Numbered from the stretch's first letter, positions 51,102-60,017 are shown. The stretch: DNA of 64,000 nucleotides from Nocardia speluncae NBRC 108251 (GCF_001613245.1 NZ_BDBZ01000036.1:182656-246655); one strand, 5' to 3'. The notes: generated by a model not told the origin, from the sequence alone. Numbers and translations: made by a program.

Positions 51102-52331
51102 ATGACAACCGAAATGGAACCCGTCGCCGAATTCCGTGAACGCGCCCGGAACTGGTTGCGCGACAACCTCCCCCCGGCACCGGCGGACCAGGGCCCACCC
51201 GAGAGCAAAGAGGAATGGGACCGGATCCGTGAATTGCAGCGCCTGCTGTACGACGGCGGCTTCGCCGGTATCTGCTTCCCGGAGGAATACGGCGGTCTCG
51301 GTCTCACACCGGCCCATCAGCAGGCGTTCACCACAGAGTCCTACCCCTATGAGATGCCGGTCAGCCTGAACGTCCCGACCCTGTCCATCTGCGCGGCGAC
51401 CCTACTCGACCTCGGCACCGCGGAACAGAAACGCGAGCATCTGCCCGCGGTACTGCGCGGCGACGAACTGCTGGTGCAACTGCTGTCCGAACCTCGCGGC
51501 GGCTCCGATCTGGCGGGGCTCACCACCCGCGCCGACCGGGACGGCGACCGGTGGATCCTCAACGGGTCCAAGATCTGGAGTTCCGGCGCCTACGCCGCCG
51601 ACTACGGCCTGTGCCTGGCCCGCACCAACTGGGATGTGCCCAAACATCGCGGACTCACCATGTTCCTGGTGCCGATCGGGGCGCCGGGGGTCACCGTGCA
51701 GCGGATCAAACAGGTCACCGGGTCCACCGAGTTCTGCCAGGAATTCTTCGACGATGTCACGCTCGGCGACGACGCGCTGGTCGGTCAGGTCGACAACGGC
51801 TGGGAGGCGGCGTCGCGGCTGCTCCATCACGAGCGCGCCGCGATCGGCGGGACCTCGCCCTATATGAGTGGCGCCCGCCCGCACCTAGGCGGCGAGGACT
51901 CCCCGATCCTCGGGATAGCCCGGCAGCTCGGCCGGCTCGACGATGTCCGGGTCCGCGAGGATATCGGCGAAGCCCGCGCGATGCTGGTGGTGCGCGACCA
52001 GCTGATCGACCACATCACCCGCAGTATCGTGGCCGGTGAACTACCACCGGCGGCCGGGTCGATCACCCGGTTGTTCAGCGCCGAGAATTCTTGGCTGCAA
52101 ACCGATATGGCAGTGAAGGTCGCGGGCGCGGATGCCGCGACCCACGCGCCCGGTGACCCACTCGATACCGCCAGGATCGGCACCGACTACCTGTTCCGCG
52201 CCGCCTGGAGTCTGGCCGGCGGGAGTACCGAGATGGCCCGCAACGTGATCGGCGAACGTGTCCTGGGTATGCCCCGCGAGTACGCCGCCGACCGCGACGT
52301 GCCGTTCAACGAGGTGAAACAGGGCCGCTAG
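51102..52331 (+). CDS. Acyl-CoA dehydrogenase, large (catalytic) subunit of FadE pair 3
   Basis: 409 residues. QLLSEPRGGSDLAGLTTRADR, WILNGSKIWSSGAYAADYG and IKQVTGSTEFCQEFFDDV are FAD- and substrate-contacting segments; the end is GGSTEMARNVIGERVLGMPREY. The catalytic Glu is at the LCAD-like place in LLHHERAAIGG. The R.QFG.P loop is lacking and provided by the 49926 product. Thirty bases separate the two genes. The pair should introduce a double bond in an acyl-CoA downstream of the P450 reaction (inference). Confidence 0.92.
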   Translation: MTTEMEPVAEFRERARNWLRDNLPPAPADQGPPESKEEWDRIRELQRLLYDGGFAGICFPEEYGGLGLTPAHQQAFTTESYPYEMPVSLNVPTLSICAATLLDLGTAEQKREHLPAVLRGDELLVQLLSEPRGGSDLAGLTTRADRDGDRWILNGSKIWSSGAYAADYGLCLARTNWDVPKHRGLTMFLVPIGAPGVTVQRIKQVTGSTEFCQEFFDDVTLGDDALVGQVDNGWEAASRLLHHERAAIGGTSPYMSGARPHLGGEDSPILGIARQLGRLDDVRVREDIGEARAMLVVRDQLIDHITRSIVAGELPPAAGSITRLFSAENSWLQTDMAVKVAGADAATHAPGDPLDTARIGTDYLFRAAWSLAGGSTEMARNVIGERVLGMPREYAADRDVPFNEVKQGR

Positions 52332-52358
52332 GCGGATCCCGCAGATTCGGAGGCAGTG

Positions 52359-53279
52359 ATGCGGTTCATCTTCCACTACCCGGAAACCGGTGGCGCGGAG
52401 GGCGATGTCCTCGATGCCGGTCCCCTGGGCGAGGTCGCGGTAGCGGCCGAACGGGCCGGCTTCGGAGGGTTCTCGTTGAGCGAGCATCCCGCACCCGGCG
52501 CGCGCTGGCTGGGTGCGGGCGGGCACCAGACGCTGGACCCGTTCGTATCGCTGGGCTACGCGGCCGCGCTGACCGAACGGATCAGGTTGATCACCTACCT
52601 GTCCGTGGCGCCCTACCGCAATCCCATGCTGCTTGCGAAAGCGGCCGCGACCTTGGACAAATTGTCGGGTGGCCGGGCGATCCTGGGGATCGGCACCGGT
52701 TATCTGAAGGGGGAATTCCATGCCGTCGGGGTCGATTTCGACGAGCGCAACCAATTGTTCGACGAAGCGCTCGACGTGCTGCCGCTGCATTGGAAGGGGG
52801 AGCCGTTCAGCTACACGGGCACACATTTCAGCGCCCGTGATGTGCAGGCCCGCCCGGCCCCGGTGCAGCAGCCGATCCCGATCTGGATCGGCGGTAATTC
52901 GGCGTTGAGCCGCCGGCGGGTCGCACGGGCGGCGCACGGGTGGATTCCGATGTCCGGCGGTGCCGAACTCAGCGGTACCGCCCGGACCCCCGAACTCGGC
53001 GGGATCGAGGAACTGTCCCGCAAGATCGCCGGAATACGCGAATCCGCCGCAAGTTCGGGACGCGCCGAACATATCGACCTCGTGTACTCCTACAGCCATC
53101 CCGGCCTCACCGGCCCCGGCGCCGACCCGGGGCCACATCGGGAGGCGTTCCGCGAACTGGCCCGTGCCGGAGTGGACTGGATCGTGGTCTCCACCCGGGC
53201 CGGTGTGCACGAAACCCTCGACCCGGCAGTCACCTTCGACTTCCTGGCCGAGTTCGGCGCGACCTACATCGACGGATAA
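52359..53279 (+). CDS. LLM-class (F420-dependent type) oxidoreductase
   Basis: 306 residues from ATG 52359 (a GTG directly before it is possible); GGAGG is five bases upstream. FSLSEHPAPG, RIRLITYLSVAPYRNPMLLAKAAATLDKLSGGRAILGIGTGYLKGEF and IPIWIGGNSALSRRRVARAAHGWIP are the actinobacterial F420 LLM pattern (TIGR03619/03857-like). It follows the FadE pair by 27 bp and precedes the SDR by ten bases, so all four are one operon. Probably reduces or oxidises a ring or unsaturated intermediate of the same pathway. Confidence 0.9.
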   Translation: MRFIFHYPETGGAEGDVLDAGPLGEVAVAAERAGFGGFSLSEHPAPGARWLGAGGHQTLDPFVSLGYAAALTERIRLITYLSVAPYRNPMLLAKAAATLDKLSGGRAILGIGTGYLKGEFHAVGVDFDERNQLFDEALDVLPLHWKGEPFSYTGTHFSARDVQARPAPVQQPIPIWIGGNSALSRRRVARAAHGWIPMSGGAELSGTARTPELGGIEELSRKIAGIRESAASSGRAEHIDLVYSYSHPGLTGPGADPGPHREAFRELARAGVDWIVVSTRAGVHETLDPAVTFDFLAEFGATYIDG

Positions 53280-53289
53280 GGACGATCGG

Positions 53290-54174
53290 ATGGGCTGGTT
53301 CGAGGAACGTGCCGATCTCGCGGGCACAGTGGCCGTGGTGACCGGTGGTGCGGGTGGATTGGGTGGTGCGATCGTTTCGGACCTGGCGGACAACGGCGTG
53401 CGCGTCGCAGTCCTCGATATCGATCCGGCAGCCGCCGGGGAATTGCGGTCCGCCCTCGCCGATCGCGGCCACGAGGTGCTGATAGAGCACGGCGACGTGC
53501 GTGACCCGGCCGAACTCGCCGCCCTGTTCGAGGCCGCCCGGACCCGGTGGGGGCGGCTCGACACCCTGGTGAACGTGGTGGGCGGTACCTTCCGTGCCCC
53601 GTTCACCGAAACCCGGCCCAAGGGCTGGGACGCGCTGCTGCGCACCAACCTGACCCATGTGCTGCACGCCTGCCATCAGGCGGTCCCGTTGATGCGGGCC
53701 GGTGGCCGCGGCGGCAGCATCATCAATATCACCACCATCGAAGCGCACCGCGCCGCACCGGGTTTCGCGGTGTATGCGGCGGCGAAGGCCGCAGTGGAGC
53801 AGTTCGCGCGCACGCTCGCGATCGAGGTGGCGCCGGACGGGATCCGGGTCAACAACATCGCACCGGATTTCGTCCCCACGCCGAATCTGGACCGTATCGG
53901 CACCGGTGACAGCGCGATGATGGACCCGGAGGGAGTGAAGGTCGCCATCCCCATGGGCCGGGCCGGGCGCCTCACCGATATCTCCCACTGCGCGGTTTTC
54001 CTGGCCTCCCAGCTCTCCGCGTACCTCACCGGCACCACCCTGCATCCGGACGGCGGTACCTCGGCTTCCGCCGGTTGGTTCAACTGGCCCACCGAGGGCT
54101 GGGCCAACCACGCCCCGCTGCGGGTGCTCCGGGAAAGCGGGACCTTCGGCGCCGACGGGGGCGGCCGCGTCTGA
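53290..54174 (+). CDS. Short-chain dehydrogenase/reductase
   Basis: 294 residues. VVTGGAGGLGGAIVSDLADNG is the nucleotide motif, VLDIDP after strand two favours NAD(H), NVVGG and the catalytic INITTIEAHRAAPGFAVYAAAKAAVEQFAR supply Ser/Thr, Tyr and Lys, and the end PDGGTSASAGWFNWP is typical of FabG-like enzymes. The substrate is probably a hydroxyl group created by the P450/FadE route. Last gene of the rightward operon 49926-54174. Confidence 0.9.
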   Translation: MGWFEERADLAGTVAVVTGGAGGLGGAIVSDLADNGVRVAVLDIDPAAAGELRSALADRGHEVLIEHGDVRDPAELAALFEAARTRWGRLDTLVNVVGGTFRAPFTETRPKGWDALLRTNLTHVLHACHQAVPLMRAGGRGGSIINITTIEAHRAAPGFAVYAAAKAAVEQFARTLAIEVAPDGIRVNNIAPDFVPTPNLDRIGTGDSAMMDPEGVKVAIPMGRAGRLTDISHCAVFLASQLSAYLTGTTLHPDGGTSASAGWFNWPTEGWANHAPLRVLRESGTFGADGGGRV

Positions 54175-54190
54175 GGACCGATAAGCATGC

Positions 54191-54224
54191 GTCGATATCT
54201 GTACAGTTCTGTACGGATATCGAC
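54191..54224. promoter_or_regulatory. 34-bp near-perfect palindromic operator of the toxin-antitoxin pair
   Basis: Arms GTCGATATC and GATATCGAC flank an inner CTGTACAG..CTGTACGG pair. Across all 17 base pairs of each arm only two positions fail to match. It ends 12 bases before ATG 54237 of the antitoxin and probably binds antitoxin-toxin complex (conditional cooperativity is known for this family). Confidence 0.85.
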
Positions 54225-54236
54225 TAGAGTTGTCTC

Positions 54237-54515
54237 ATGACGACAATCAGGGCCGAGGAAACGCGGTTGCCGCGCCGCGCGCGAGAGGCCGTGGAACGGC
54301 GGGAAAGCGTCGTGGTCGTCAGTCACGGGCGGCCCACCTACGTCATTGTGCACCCCGACGAGTTCCCCGAGCCGCGGCGCAGGCGGGGCCGTCGGCTCGG
54401 CGAGGCGCTGCGGTTGCTCGGGTCGGGCGCGACTCCGGATCCGGGGTTCGGTGACGATATGGAAGCAGTGCGGGCCGCGGTCGGGTCGATGCCGGACGAT
54501 CCATGGGCACGCTGA
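54237..54515 (+). CDS. Phd/YefM-family antitoxin
   Basis: 92 residues. The N-terminal DNA-binding part (TTIRAEETRLPRRAREAVERRESVVVVSHGRPTYVIVHPDEF) resembles Phd/YefM-type prevent-host-death folds, followed by an unstructured C-terminal part rich in Arg and Asp, the usual toxin-wrapping region. It neutralises the VapC toxin and represses the operon through the 54191 palindrome. The toxin gene overlaps it by 13 bases. Confidence 0.85.
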   Translation: MTTIRAEETRLPRRAREAVERRESVVVVSHGRPTYVIVHPDEFPEPRRRRGRRLGEALRLLGSGATPDPGFGDDMEAVRAAVGSMPDDPWAR

Positions 54516-54943
54516 TCGATACTTCGGTCTTCATCGATCTCGAGCGCGCGTTCACTCGGTCCGGTGCCGCGACGCTGGATGAGCTGGCGGATCGACTGGC
54601 GCAGCAGATCGGCGTGGATGAAGAAGTAGCCATGGCGGCTGTCACCGCGTCGGAACTGCTGCACGGCGTCCACCGGGCAAGTCCGCAGCAGCGTCCGCGC
54701 CGTGAGGCATTTGTCGAGATGGTGATCGCGGCGTTCCCGCCGCAGCCGTTCGATTTGCTCGCTGCCCGAGTGCACGCCGGGATCTGGGCCGACCTTACAA
54801 ATAGGGGGCAGGAGATCGGGGCACACGATGTTCAGATCGCTGCCACGGCGCTCAGTATCGGATGGCAGGTGGCCACCGCGAACGTCCGGCACTTCGAACG
54901 GATTCCGGGTTTGGGGATCCGGGCGGTGCGATTGCGGGACTGA
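54503..54943 (+). CDS. vapC: PIN-domain ribonuclease toxin (VapC family)
   Basis: 146 residues. PIN active-site acids are visible: D6 in LIDTSVFIDLER, E51 in VTASELLHGV, D109 in EIGAHDVQIAATA, plus N127 in ATANVRHFERIPGL. VapC toxins are Mg2+-dependent ribonucleases that cut tRNA or rRNA. The gene starts with ATG 54503 inside the antitoxin frame, a typical coupled arrangement. Sits between the FadE operon and a MarR gene, so it is an island-like insert without detectable mobile DNA. Confidence 0.92.
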   Translation: MGTLIDTSVFIDLERAFTRSGAATLDELADRLAQQIGVDEEVAMAAVTASELLHGVHRASPQQRPRREAFVEMVIAAFPPQPFDLLAARVHAGIWADLTNRGQEIGAHDVQIAATALSIGWQVATANVRHFERIPGLGIRAVRLRD

Positions 54944-54995
54944 CGACGGCTCGACGGCTGATCGGACTGGATGCCCCCCAGGTCGGGCGTGCCGG

Positions 54996-55454
54996 TCAGT
55001 CCGCCGCTGAATCGTTCTCGTCGAGGCTTCGGGGCAGGTCTGCCAGGGTGTGCAGGGCACTCAGGAATACCCGGCGTTCGGCCGGCGAGAGGTGTTGCAG
55101 GACCAGCTGTTCCTCGCGGGACTGGATCTCGGCTTGTGCCTGCGCGACGATCCGGTGCCCCTCGTCGGTGAGTTCCAGCAGCCGGGCCCGCCGGTCGGCC
55201 GGGTCGGGGGATCGGTGCAGGAGGCCGCGGTCCTGGAGGTCGTCGAGGACCGCGATGATGCGGGTCTTGTCCGCGCCGATCTCCTGGGCGAGTACGCCCT
55301 GGCCCCGGGCGGGGCCGCGGCTCAGTGCGACCAGAACGCTGTAGGCCCACATGGTCAATCCGTATGTCTCGAGGACCGGGCGTTCCATGGCGATGAGTGT
55401 GCGGGTCAGTGGCGCGAGCATTGCCGCCAGGTCCGGACGGTCCGTTGATCCCAT
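54996..55454 (-). CDS. MarR-family transcriptional regulator
   Basis: 152 residues. Winged helix: LTMWAYSVLVALSRGPARGQGVLAQEIGADKTRIIAVLDDLQDRGLLHRS with the wing PDPADRRARLLELTDEGHRI. The acid-rich end DENDSAAD is short. Convergent with vapC and divergent, over a 118-bp AT-richer gap, from the TIGR03086-like gene at 55573, which it presumably regulates. Ligand unknown. Confidence 0.9.
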   Translation of the reverse strand: MGSTDRPDLAAMLAPLTRTLIAMERPVLETYGLTMWAYSVLVALSRGPARGQGVLAQEIGADKTRIIAVLDDLQDRGLLHRSPDPADRRARLLELTDEGHRIVAQAQAEIQSREEQLVLQHLSPAERRVFLSALHTLADLPRSLDENDSAAD

Positions 55455-55514
55455 GAATCGAATTTACCGGCCGGCGTCCGGTCGTGGCGGCCGCCGGTCG
55501 GGGAGGTGCGGGCT

Positions 55515-55563
55515 ACAGTCCGTCAAAATAGTAAGCGTGGACATATGATAAGCGGGCACCTAT
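55515..55563. promoter_or_regulatory. Divergent promoter with direct and inverted repeats
   Basis: In the MarR/TIGR03086 gap, AGTAAGCGTGGACA and GATAAGCGGGCAC form an imperfect direct repeat separated by CATATGAT; AAATA..TATT flanks them as an inverted pair. Probable MarR binding area beside ATG 55573. Confidence 0.4.
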
Positions 55564-55572
55564 TATTTCGGT

Positions 55573-56178
55573 ATGACTGTAGAAGACCTTCGCGAGCCCG
55601 ACCGGACCGCCGTGCTCGCCACCGTGAAAACAGCCGAACTCGTCACCCCCGACCTGCTCGACCGCCCGACCCCCTGCGCCGCCTGGACCGTCGGAGACCT
55701 CCTGGCCCATATGGCCGCCCAGCATCGCGGCTTCGCCGCCGCGGCGCGCGGTGCGGGCGACGATCTCGCACTGTGGCAGCCGCGCCCGCCCGGACCGCAT
55801 ACGAGTGCGGAGTACGCCGAATCCGCCGACGAGGTCCTGGCCGCTTTCGCGCCGGGCGATGTGCCGGAGCGGCTGTTCGCCATGCCGGAATTCGGCCCCG
55901 GTGTCACCGTGCCCGGATATCAGGCCATCGGATTCCACCTGGTCGACTATGTGGTTCACGGCTGGGATCTCGCGCGGGCGGTCGGGCAGGACTACGAACT
56001 GGCTCCGGCCTGCGTCGAACCGGTGTGGCAGATCGTCGGGCAGATCCCCGACGGACCGGAGCGCGACAGCCCGGAATCGCCGTTCGCGCACGCGCTCCCG
56101 GATACCGGCACCGGTTCGGCACTCCACCGTATTCTGCGGATGCTCGGCCGGTCCCCGAACTGGCCCGAATCGCACTGA
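55573..56178 (+). CDS. TIGR03086-family protein (mycothiol-dependent/DinB-like fold)
   Basis: 201 residues. Metal-type histidines are seen in WTVGDLLAHMAAQHRGFAAAARG and IGFHLVDYVVHGWDLARAVGQD, the characteristic three-His set of mycothiol-dependent maleylpyruvate isomerase-like proteins (DinB superfamily). RPTPCAAWTVGDL and LPDTGTGSALHRILRMLGRSPNW are family marks. Likely an enzyme using mycothiol on an electrophile; the exact reaction is unknown. Divergent from MarR. Confidence 0.88.
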   Translation: MTVEDLREPDRTAVLATVKTAELVTPDLLDRPTPCAAWTVGDLLAHMAAQHRGFAAAARGAGDDLALWQPRPPGPHTSAEYAESADEVLAAFAPGDVPERLFAMPEFGPGVTVPGYQAIGFHLVDYVVHGWDLARAVGQDYELAPACVEPVWQIVGQIPDGPERDSPESPFAHALPDTGTGSALHRILRMLGRSPNWPESH

Positions 56179-56286
56179 GCCGGTTCCTGTGCCGAAGTCG
56201 TTGTGCCGGTCCGCGGTGGGCCCGATGACCGAGATCACCCCGGGCGGACTTGAGCATGCCGCGACGTCAGGGTTTGTACTCGGTGG

Positions 56287-58248
56287 GTGAATACCCATCG
56301 ACCAGCCGGACACCCGATGACCTCCGCGTCGGAGCTGATCGCCGTCGAGGAGTTCTTCGGTCCACCGGCCCGCAGCCGCGCCCGGCTGTCCCCGAACGGC
56401 AGTACGGTCGCCTACCTTGCCCCGTGGCGCGGCCGGCTCAATGTGTTCCTCCGCGACGTGGATTCGGACTGGACCACCCCCGATGACGCACCCGGCGCCG
56501 ATATCCCGGGCGCCCTGCGCATCACCTCCGGCACACAACGCAACATCGACACCTTCTTCTGGTCCGTCGACGGCCGCTACCTGCTGTTCCAGCAGGACAC
56601 CGACGGCGACGAGAACTGGCATCTGTACCGCGCGGACCCGGACCGGCCCGGCGAACCTGCGGTCGACCTGACTCCCTTCGAGGGGGTGCGGCTACTCGGC
56701 ACGCAGCTTCCACCGGACCGGCCGGGGACGGTATTCGTCCAGCTCAACACGCGGCGCCCCGACCTGGCCGACCTGTTCGAGCTCGAACTGGCGACCGGCC
56801 GACTGTCCCCGATCGCGGAGAACCCCGGCGACGTCGTGCAGTGGCTGCACGCACCCGGTCGTGTGCTGGCCTTCACGATGGCGGAAGGGGGTGACCATAT
56901 TTTGTCGGAATGGACGAACGCTGACCGCCTGAGCCCGATCGCCCGTTTCCCGGGCGCCGACATCCTCTTCGCGGTCCTCCCAGCGGCTCTGACCCCGGAC
57001 GGGAGCGGGCTCTGGATCGGTTCGTCACGCGGATCGGACCGCACCCGCCTGGTCCGGCTCGACCTGGCCACCGGCGAGCAGACAGGGGTGGACAGCCACC
57101 CCGTATTCGACCTGGACACCCCACGCCCCGAAGCCGACCCCCGCTTCCCGTCCGCGCTGATCCTGCACCCCGGTACCGGCGAATTGCTCGGTGCCCGCTA
57201 CCTCGGTGCCCGCCAGGAGATCCACGCGCTCGATCCGCATTTCGCCGCGGTACTGCCCCGGCTGGCCGAACTGTCCGACGGCGACCTGGCCCACGTGTCC
57301 TGCGATTCCACCGCGCAGCGCTGGGTCGCCGACTTCACCCACGACCGCGACCCCGGAGTCACCTGGTTCTACGACCACGCCACCGGCCGGGCGCGCCGCC
57401 TGTTCCGGCCCTTCCCGCACCTGGACCCCGGTCGGCTGGCCCCGGTCACCCCGATCACCCTCACCGCCCGCGACGGGCTGACCCTGCCCTGCCACCTCAC
57501 CCTGCCCACCGGGATCGAACCCCGGCGGTTGCCCACCGTGCTGCTGGTACACGGCGGCCCCTGGTACCGCGACAGCTGGGGTTACGACCCCGAAGTGCAA
57601 TTGCTGGCCAACCGCGGCTACGCCGTGCTCCAGGTCGACGTCCGTGGCTCGACCGGCTACGGCAAGGCCCATACCCGGGCCGCGATCGGCGAGTTCGCCG
57701 GACATATGCACGACGATCTCATCGACGCCCTCGACCAGGTGATCGACCAGGGCTACACCGACCCGGACCGCGTCGCGATCTACGGCTGCTCCTACGGCGG
57801 CTACGCGGCCCTCGTCGGCGCAGCCTTCACCCCCGAACGGTTCGCCGCAGCCGTCAGCTACACCGGCATGTCCGACCTCGTCGACCTCGTCGAATCGGTC
57901 GTCCCTTTCGCCCGGCGCTCGGTCGAGAACAGCTACCTGCGCTACATCGGTGACCCTGCCAATCCTCGCGACAGAGCCGATATGCTCGCCCGCTCACCCA
58001 TCACGCGGGCCGGCGACATCACCGCACCGGTGCTGCTCATCCACGGCGCCAACGACGTTCGCGTTCACCGGCGCCACTCCGACCGCATCGCCGACGCGCT
58101 CCGCTCCCGCGGCGCCGAAGTCGAATACCTGCTCAACGAGGCCGAGGGCCACTGGTTCCTCAACCCGGACAGCAATATCGAGCTGTACCGCACGCTCGAA
58201 CGGTTCCTGGCCCGGCATCTGGGCGGACGAGTGGCGACGGCTTCCTGA
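56287..58248 (+). CDS. S9-family (prolyl oligopeptidase/acylaminoacyl) peptidase
   Basis: 653 residues from GTG 56287; ATG 56317 ten codons later is an equally plausible start. An N-terminal beta-propeller (about 30-375; RLSPNGSTVAYLAPWRG, DTDGDENWHLYRAD) caps an alpha/beta hydrolase. The catalytic triad: S502 in YGCSYGGYAAL, D590 in HGANDVRVHRRHS, H622 in AEGHWFLNPD. VLLVHGGPWYRDSWGYDPEVQLLANRGYAVLQVDVRGSTGYG is the S9C/S9B signature. It hydrolyses short peptides or acyl-amino acids. No signal peptide, so probably cytoplasmic. Confidence 0.93.
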   Translation: MNTHRPAGHPMTSASELIAVEEFFGPPARSRARLSPNGSTVAYLAPWRGRLNVFLRDVDSDWTTPDDAPGADIPGALRITSGTQRNIDTFFWSVDGRYLLFQQDTDGDENWHLYRADPDRPGEPAVDLTPFEGVRLLGTQLPPDRPGTVFVQLNTRRPDLADLFELELATGRLSPIAENPGDVVQWLHAPGRVLAFTMAEGGDHILSEWTNADRLSPIARFPGADILFAVLPAALTPDGSGLWIGSSRGSDRTRLVRLDLATGEQTGVDSHPVFDLDTPRPEADPRFPSALILHPGTGELLGARYLGARQEIHALDPHFAAVLPRLAELSDGDLAHVSCDSTAQRWVADFTHDRDPGVTWFYDHATGRARRLFRPFPHLDPGRLAPVTPITLTARDGLTLPCHLTLPTGIEPRRLPTVLLVHGGPWYRDSWGYDPEVQLLANRGYAVLQVDVRGSTGYGKAHTRAAIGEFAGHMHDDLIDALDQVIDQGYTDPDRVAIYGCSYGGYAALVGAAFTPERFAAAVSYTGMSDLVDLVESVVPFARRSVENSYLRYIGDPANPRDRADMLARSPITRAGDITAPVLLIHGANDVRVHRRHSDRIADALRSRGAEVEYLLNEAEGHWFLNPDSNIELYRTLERFLARHLGGRVATAS

Positions 58249-58330
58249 CCCGCCGCCGCCGAGTTCGGCCTGATTGCCGCGGTGAACCATCGGTTACGCC
58301 GGCAAACGATGCCGCCCTGCGCGACCGGAG

Positions 58331-58360
58331 TTGACCAATATTCGAATTCGGTCATATAGT
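58331..58360 (+). promoter_or_regulatory. Sigma70-type promoter with overlapping operator before the TetR gene
   Basis: -35 TTGACC (58331-58336), 18-base spacer, -10 TATAGT (58355-58360), seven bases before ATG 58367. TGACC at 58332 and GGTCA at 58350 form an inverted pair around ATTCGAAT, covering the spacer, so repressor binding would block the polymerase. Confidence 0.7.
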
Positions 58361-58366
58361 CTGGTC

Positions 58367-59083
58367 ATGTCGCCCGATGCCCGCGCCCGCACTCCGGAAG
58401 CCCGCCATCGCCGGTCCGAACATCTCCTGGACGTCGCTGCGGAGTTGCTGCTCAGGCTCGGCTACCGGCATGTGACCGTCGATGACATCGCCGGACGGGC
58501 GAGGGTCGGTAAGGGCACCGTCTACCTGCACTACAAGTCCAAGGACGAGCTGTTGCTCGCCGTGTTGCAGCGCGAGGTCGTGCGCTCGATCGACCAGCTC
58601 GTGACGATGCTTCGCGAGGATGCGATGACGACTGCGCTACATCGGCTGACCGAGGTGCATTTCCTCGGCGTGATGCGGCGGCCGTTGTTGCGGGCGCTGT
58701 ACACCGGCGACCTCGACGTGCTCGGCAACCTCGCCGTCGAGCTCCATCGGAATCAGGGCGGCGGCCATCATCGCGCATTCGACGATTACTTGCATCTGCT
58801 GGCCGCTCACGGGCTGTTGCGCGATGATCTGCCGGTCGACGAGATCTCCTACGGATATCACGCGATCCTGCACGGCTACCTGAGTGAAGACTCCTATGAC
58901 CGCGGCGTGCCCGATATTTCGCTCGAGCGCAAGGCGCAATTGCTGGCTGCGACCGTGCACCGAACCTTCGAGGTCCCGCAGGCGCGGCCGGAGGCCCTTC
59001 GGGAGATCAGTGAGCGCGCGATCCGAATGTTTACCGAGACGGCCGACCTCGGGCGCGCGCAGCTGCGCCCGGCAACGAATTGA
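58367..59083 (+). CDS. TetR-family transcriptional regulator
   Basis: 238 residues from ATG 58367. The DNA-binding part is HLLDVAAELLLRLGYRHVTVDDIAGRARVGKGTVYLHYKSKDELLLAVL. The ligand domain shows EVHFLGVMRRPLLRALYTGDLDVLG and ISYGYHAILHGYLSEDS. It lies ten bases before the LLM gene and is coupled to it; its own promoter contains a palindrome. It probably represses itself and the LLM gene. Confidence 0.92.
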   Translation: MSPDARARTPEARHRRSEHLLDVAAELLLRLGYRHVTVDDIAGRARVGKGTVYLHYKSKDELLLAVLQREVVRSIDQLVTMLREDAMTTALHRLTEVHFLGVMRRPLLRALYTGDLDVLGNLAVELHRNQGGGHHRAFDDYLHLLAAHGLLRDDLPVDEISYGYHAILHGYLSEDSYDRGVPDISLERKAQLLAATVHRTFEVPQARPEALREISERAIRMFTETADLGRAQLRPATN

Positions 59084-59093
59084 AGGAGCCATC

Positions 59094-60017
59094 GTGCACA
59101 TCGGAACCTTGATCCATGAGCAGGGCACCACCGTGAACGATCTGGTGCAACGCGCTCACCACGCGGCCGATACGGGGATGCGCAGCGTCTGGTTGGGCCA
59201 GAACACCGGCTGGGATGCCCTCACCGCAGCCGCCCTGATCGGCCGGGAAGTCACGACGATCGAGGTGGGAACGGCGGTTGTTCCCACCTATCCGCGACAC
59301 CCCCTGATGTTGGCCGGCCAGGCGTTGACGGTGCAGTCCGCCACCGGCTCCCGGCTGACTCTCGGAATCGGCGTCAGTCATCCGCACATCATCGAGGGGC
59401 AATTCGGGTATTCGTTCGCGCGTCCCGCACAGCATCTGCGGGAGTATCTGCAGGTGTTGATGCCATTGCTGCGCGGCGAGAGCGTAGCTTTCACCGGTGA
59501 TCGCCTGCGAGCCGCGGGCCGGATCGATGTCGCGCAGCTACCGCCGCCCTCGGTGCTGATCGGTGCGCTGGGGCCTGCCATGCTGCGGGTCGCGGGGGAA
59601 CTGGCCGATGGCACGGTGACCACGTGGATCGGCCCCTCGGCCTTGGATCGTCACATCGTTCCGGTTCTCACCCGGGCCGCAGCAGCCGCCGGACGGACGG
59701 CCCCCAGAGTGGTGGTATGCCTGTTCGTCGGCCTGACCGACAACGTGGACGACATCAGAACCACGCTCGCCCATCGCTACGGCGCGGCAAGTGAGATCGC
59801 CAGCTATCGCGCCGCGATGGAACACGAGGGTGTCAGCGGACCGGAACACACCGCGATCCTCGGCGACGAGAACACCGTTGAACGCCAGATCCGAAGCCTT
59901 TTCGATGCGGGAGCGACAGAACTGGTGGCCATGCCCGTCGGCAGCGAAGCAGAGCAGGCGCGTACGGCGGATCTGCTGGGTGCCCTGACGAATCGACGTC
60001 GGCCGGACGGCCGCTGA
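59094..60017 (+). CDS. LLM-class F420-dependent oxidoreductase (TIGR03564-like)
   Basis: 307 residues from GTG 59094 with AAGGAG eight bases upstream. HIGTLIHEQGTTVNDLVQRAHHAADTGMRSVWLGQ and EVTTIEVGTAVVPTYPRHPLMLAGQALTVQSATGSRLTLGIGVSH are strong marks of the F420-binding TIGR03564 subgroup found in mycobacteria and Nocardia. VLIGALGPAMLRVAGELADGTVTTWIGP ends the barrel. It probably reduces or hydrogenates an aromatic, quinone or unsaturated compound sensed by the adjacent TetR. Convergent with the XRE gene. Confidence 0.92.
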   Translation: MHIGTLIHEQGTTVNDLVQRAHHAADTGMRSVWLGQNTGWDALTAAALIGREVTTIEVGTAVVPTYPRHPLMLAGQALTVQSATGSRLTLGIGVSHPHIIEGQFGYSFARPAQHLREYLQVLMPLLRGESVAFTGDRLRAAGRIDVAQLPPPSVLIGALGPAMLRVAGELADGTVTTWIGPSALDRHIVPVLTRAAAAAGRTAPRVVVCLFVGLTDNVDDIRTTLAHRYGAASEIASYRAAMEHEGVSGPEHTAILGDENTVERQIRSLFDAGATELVAMPVGSEAEQARTADLLGALTNRRRPDGR

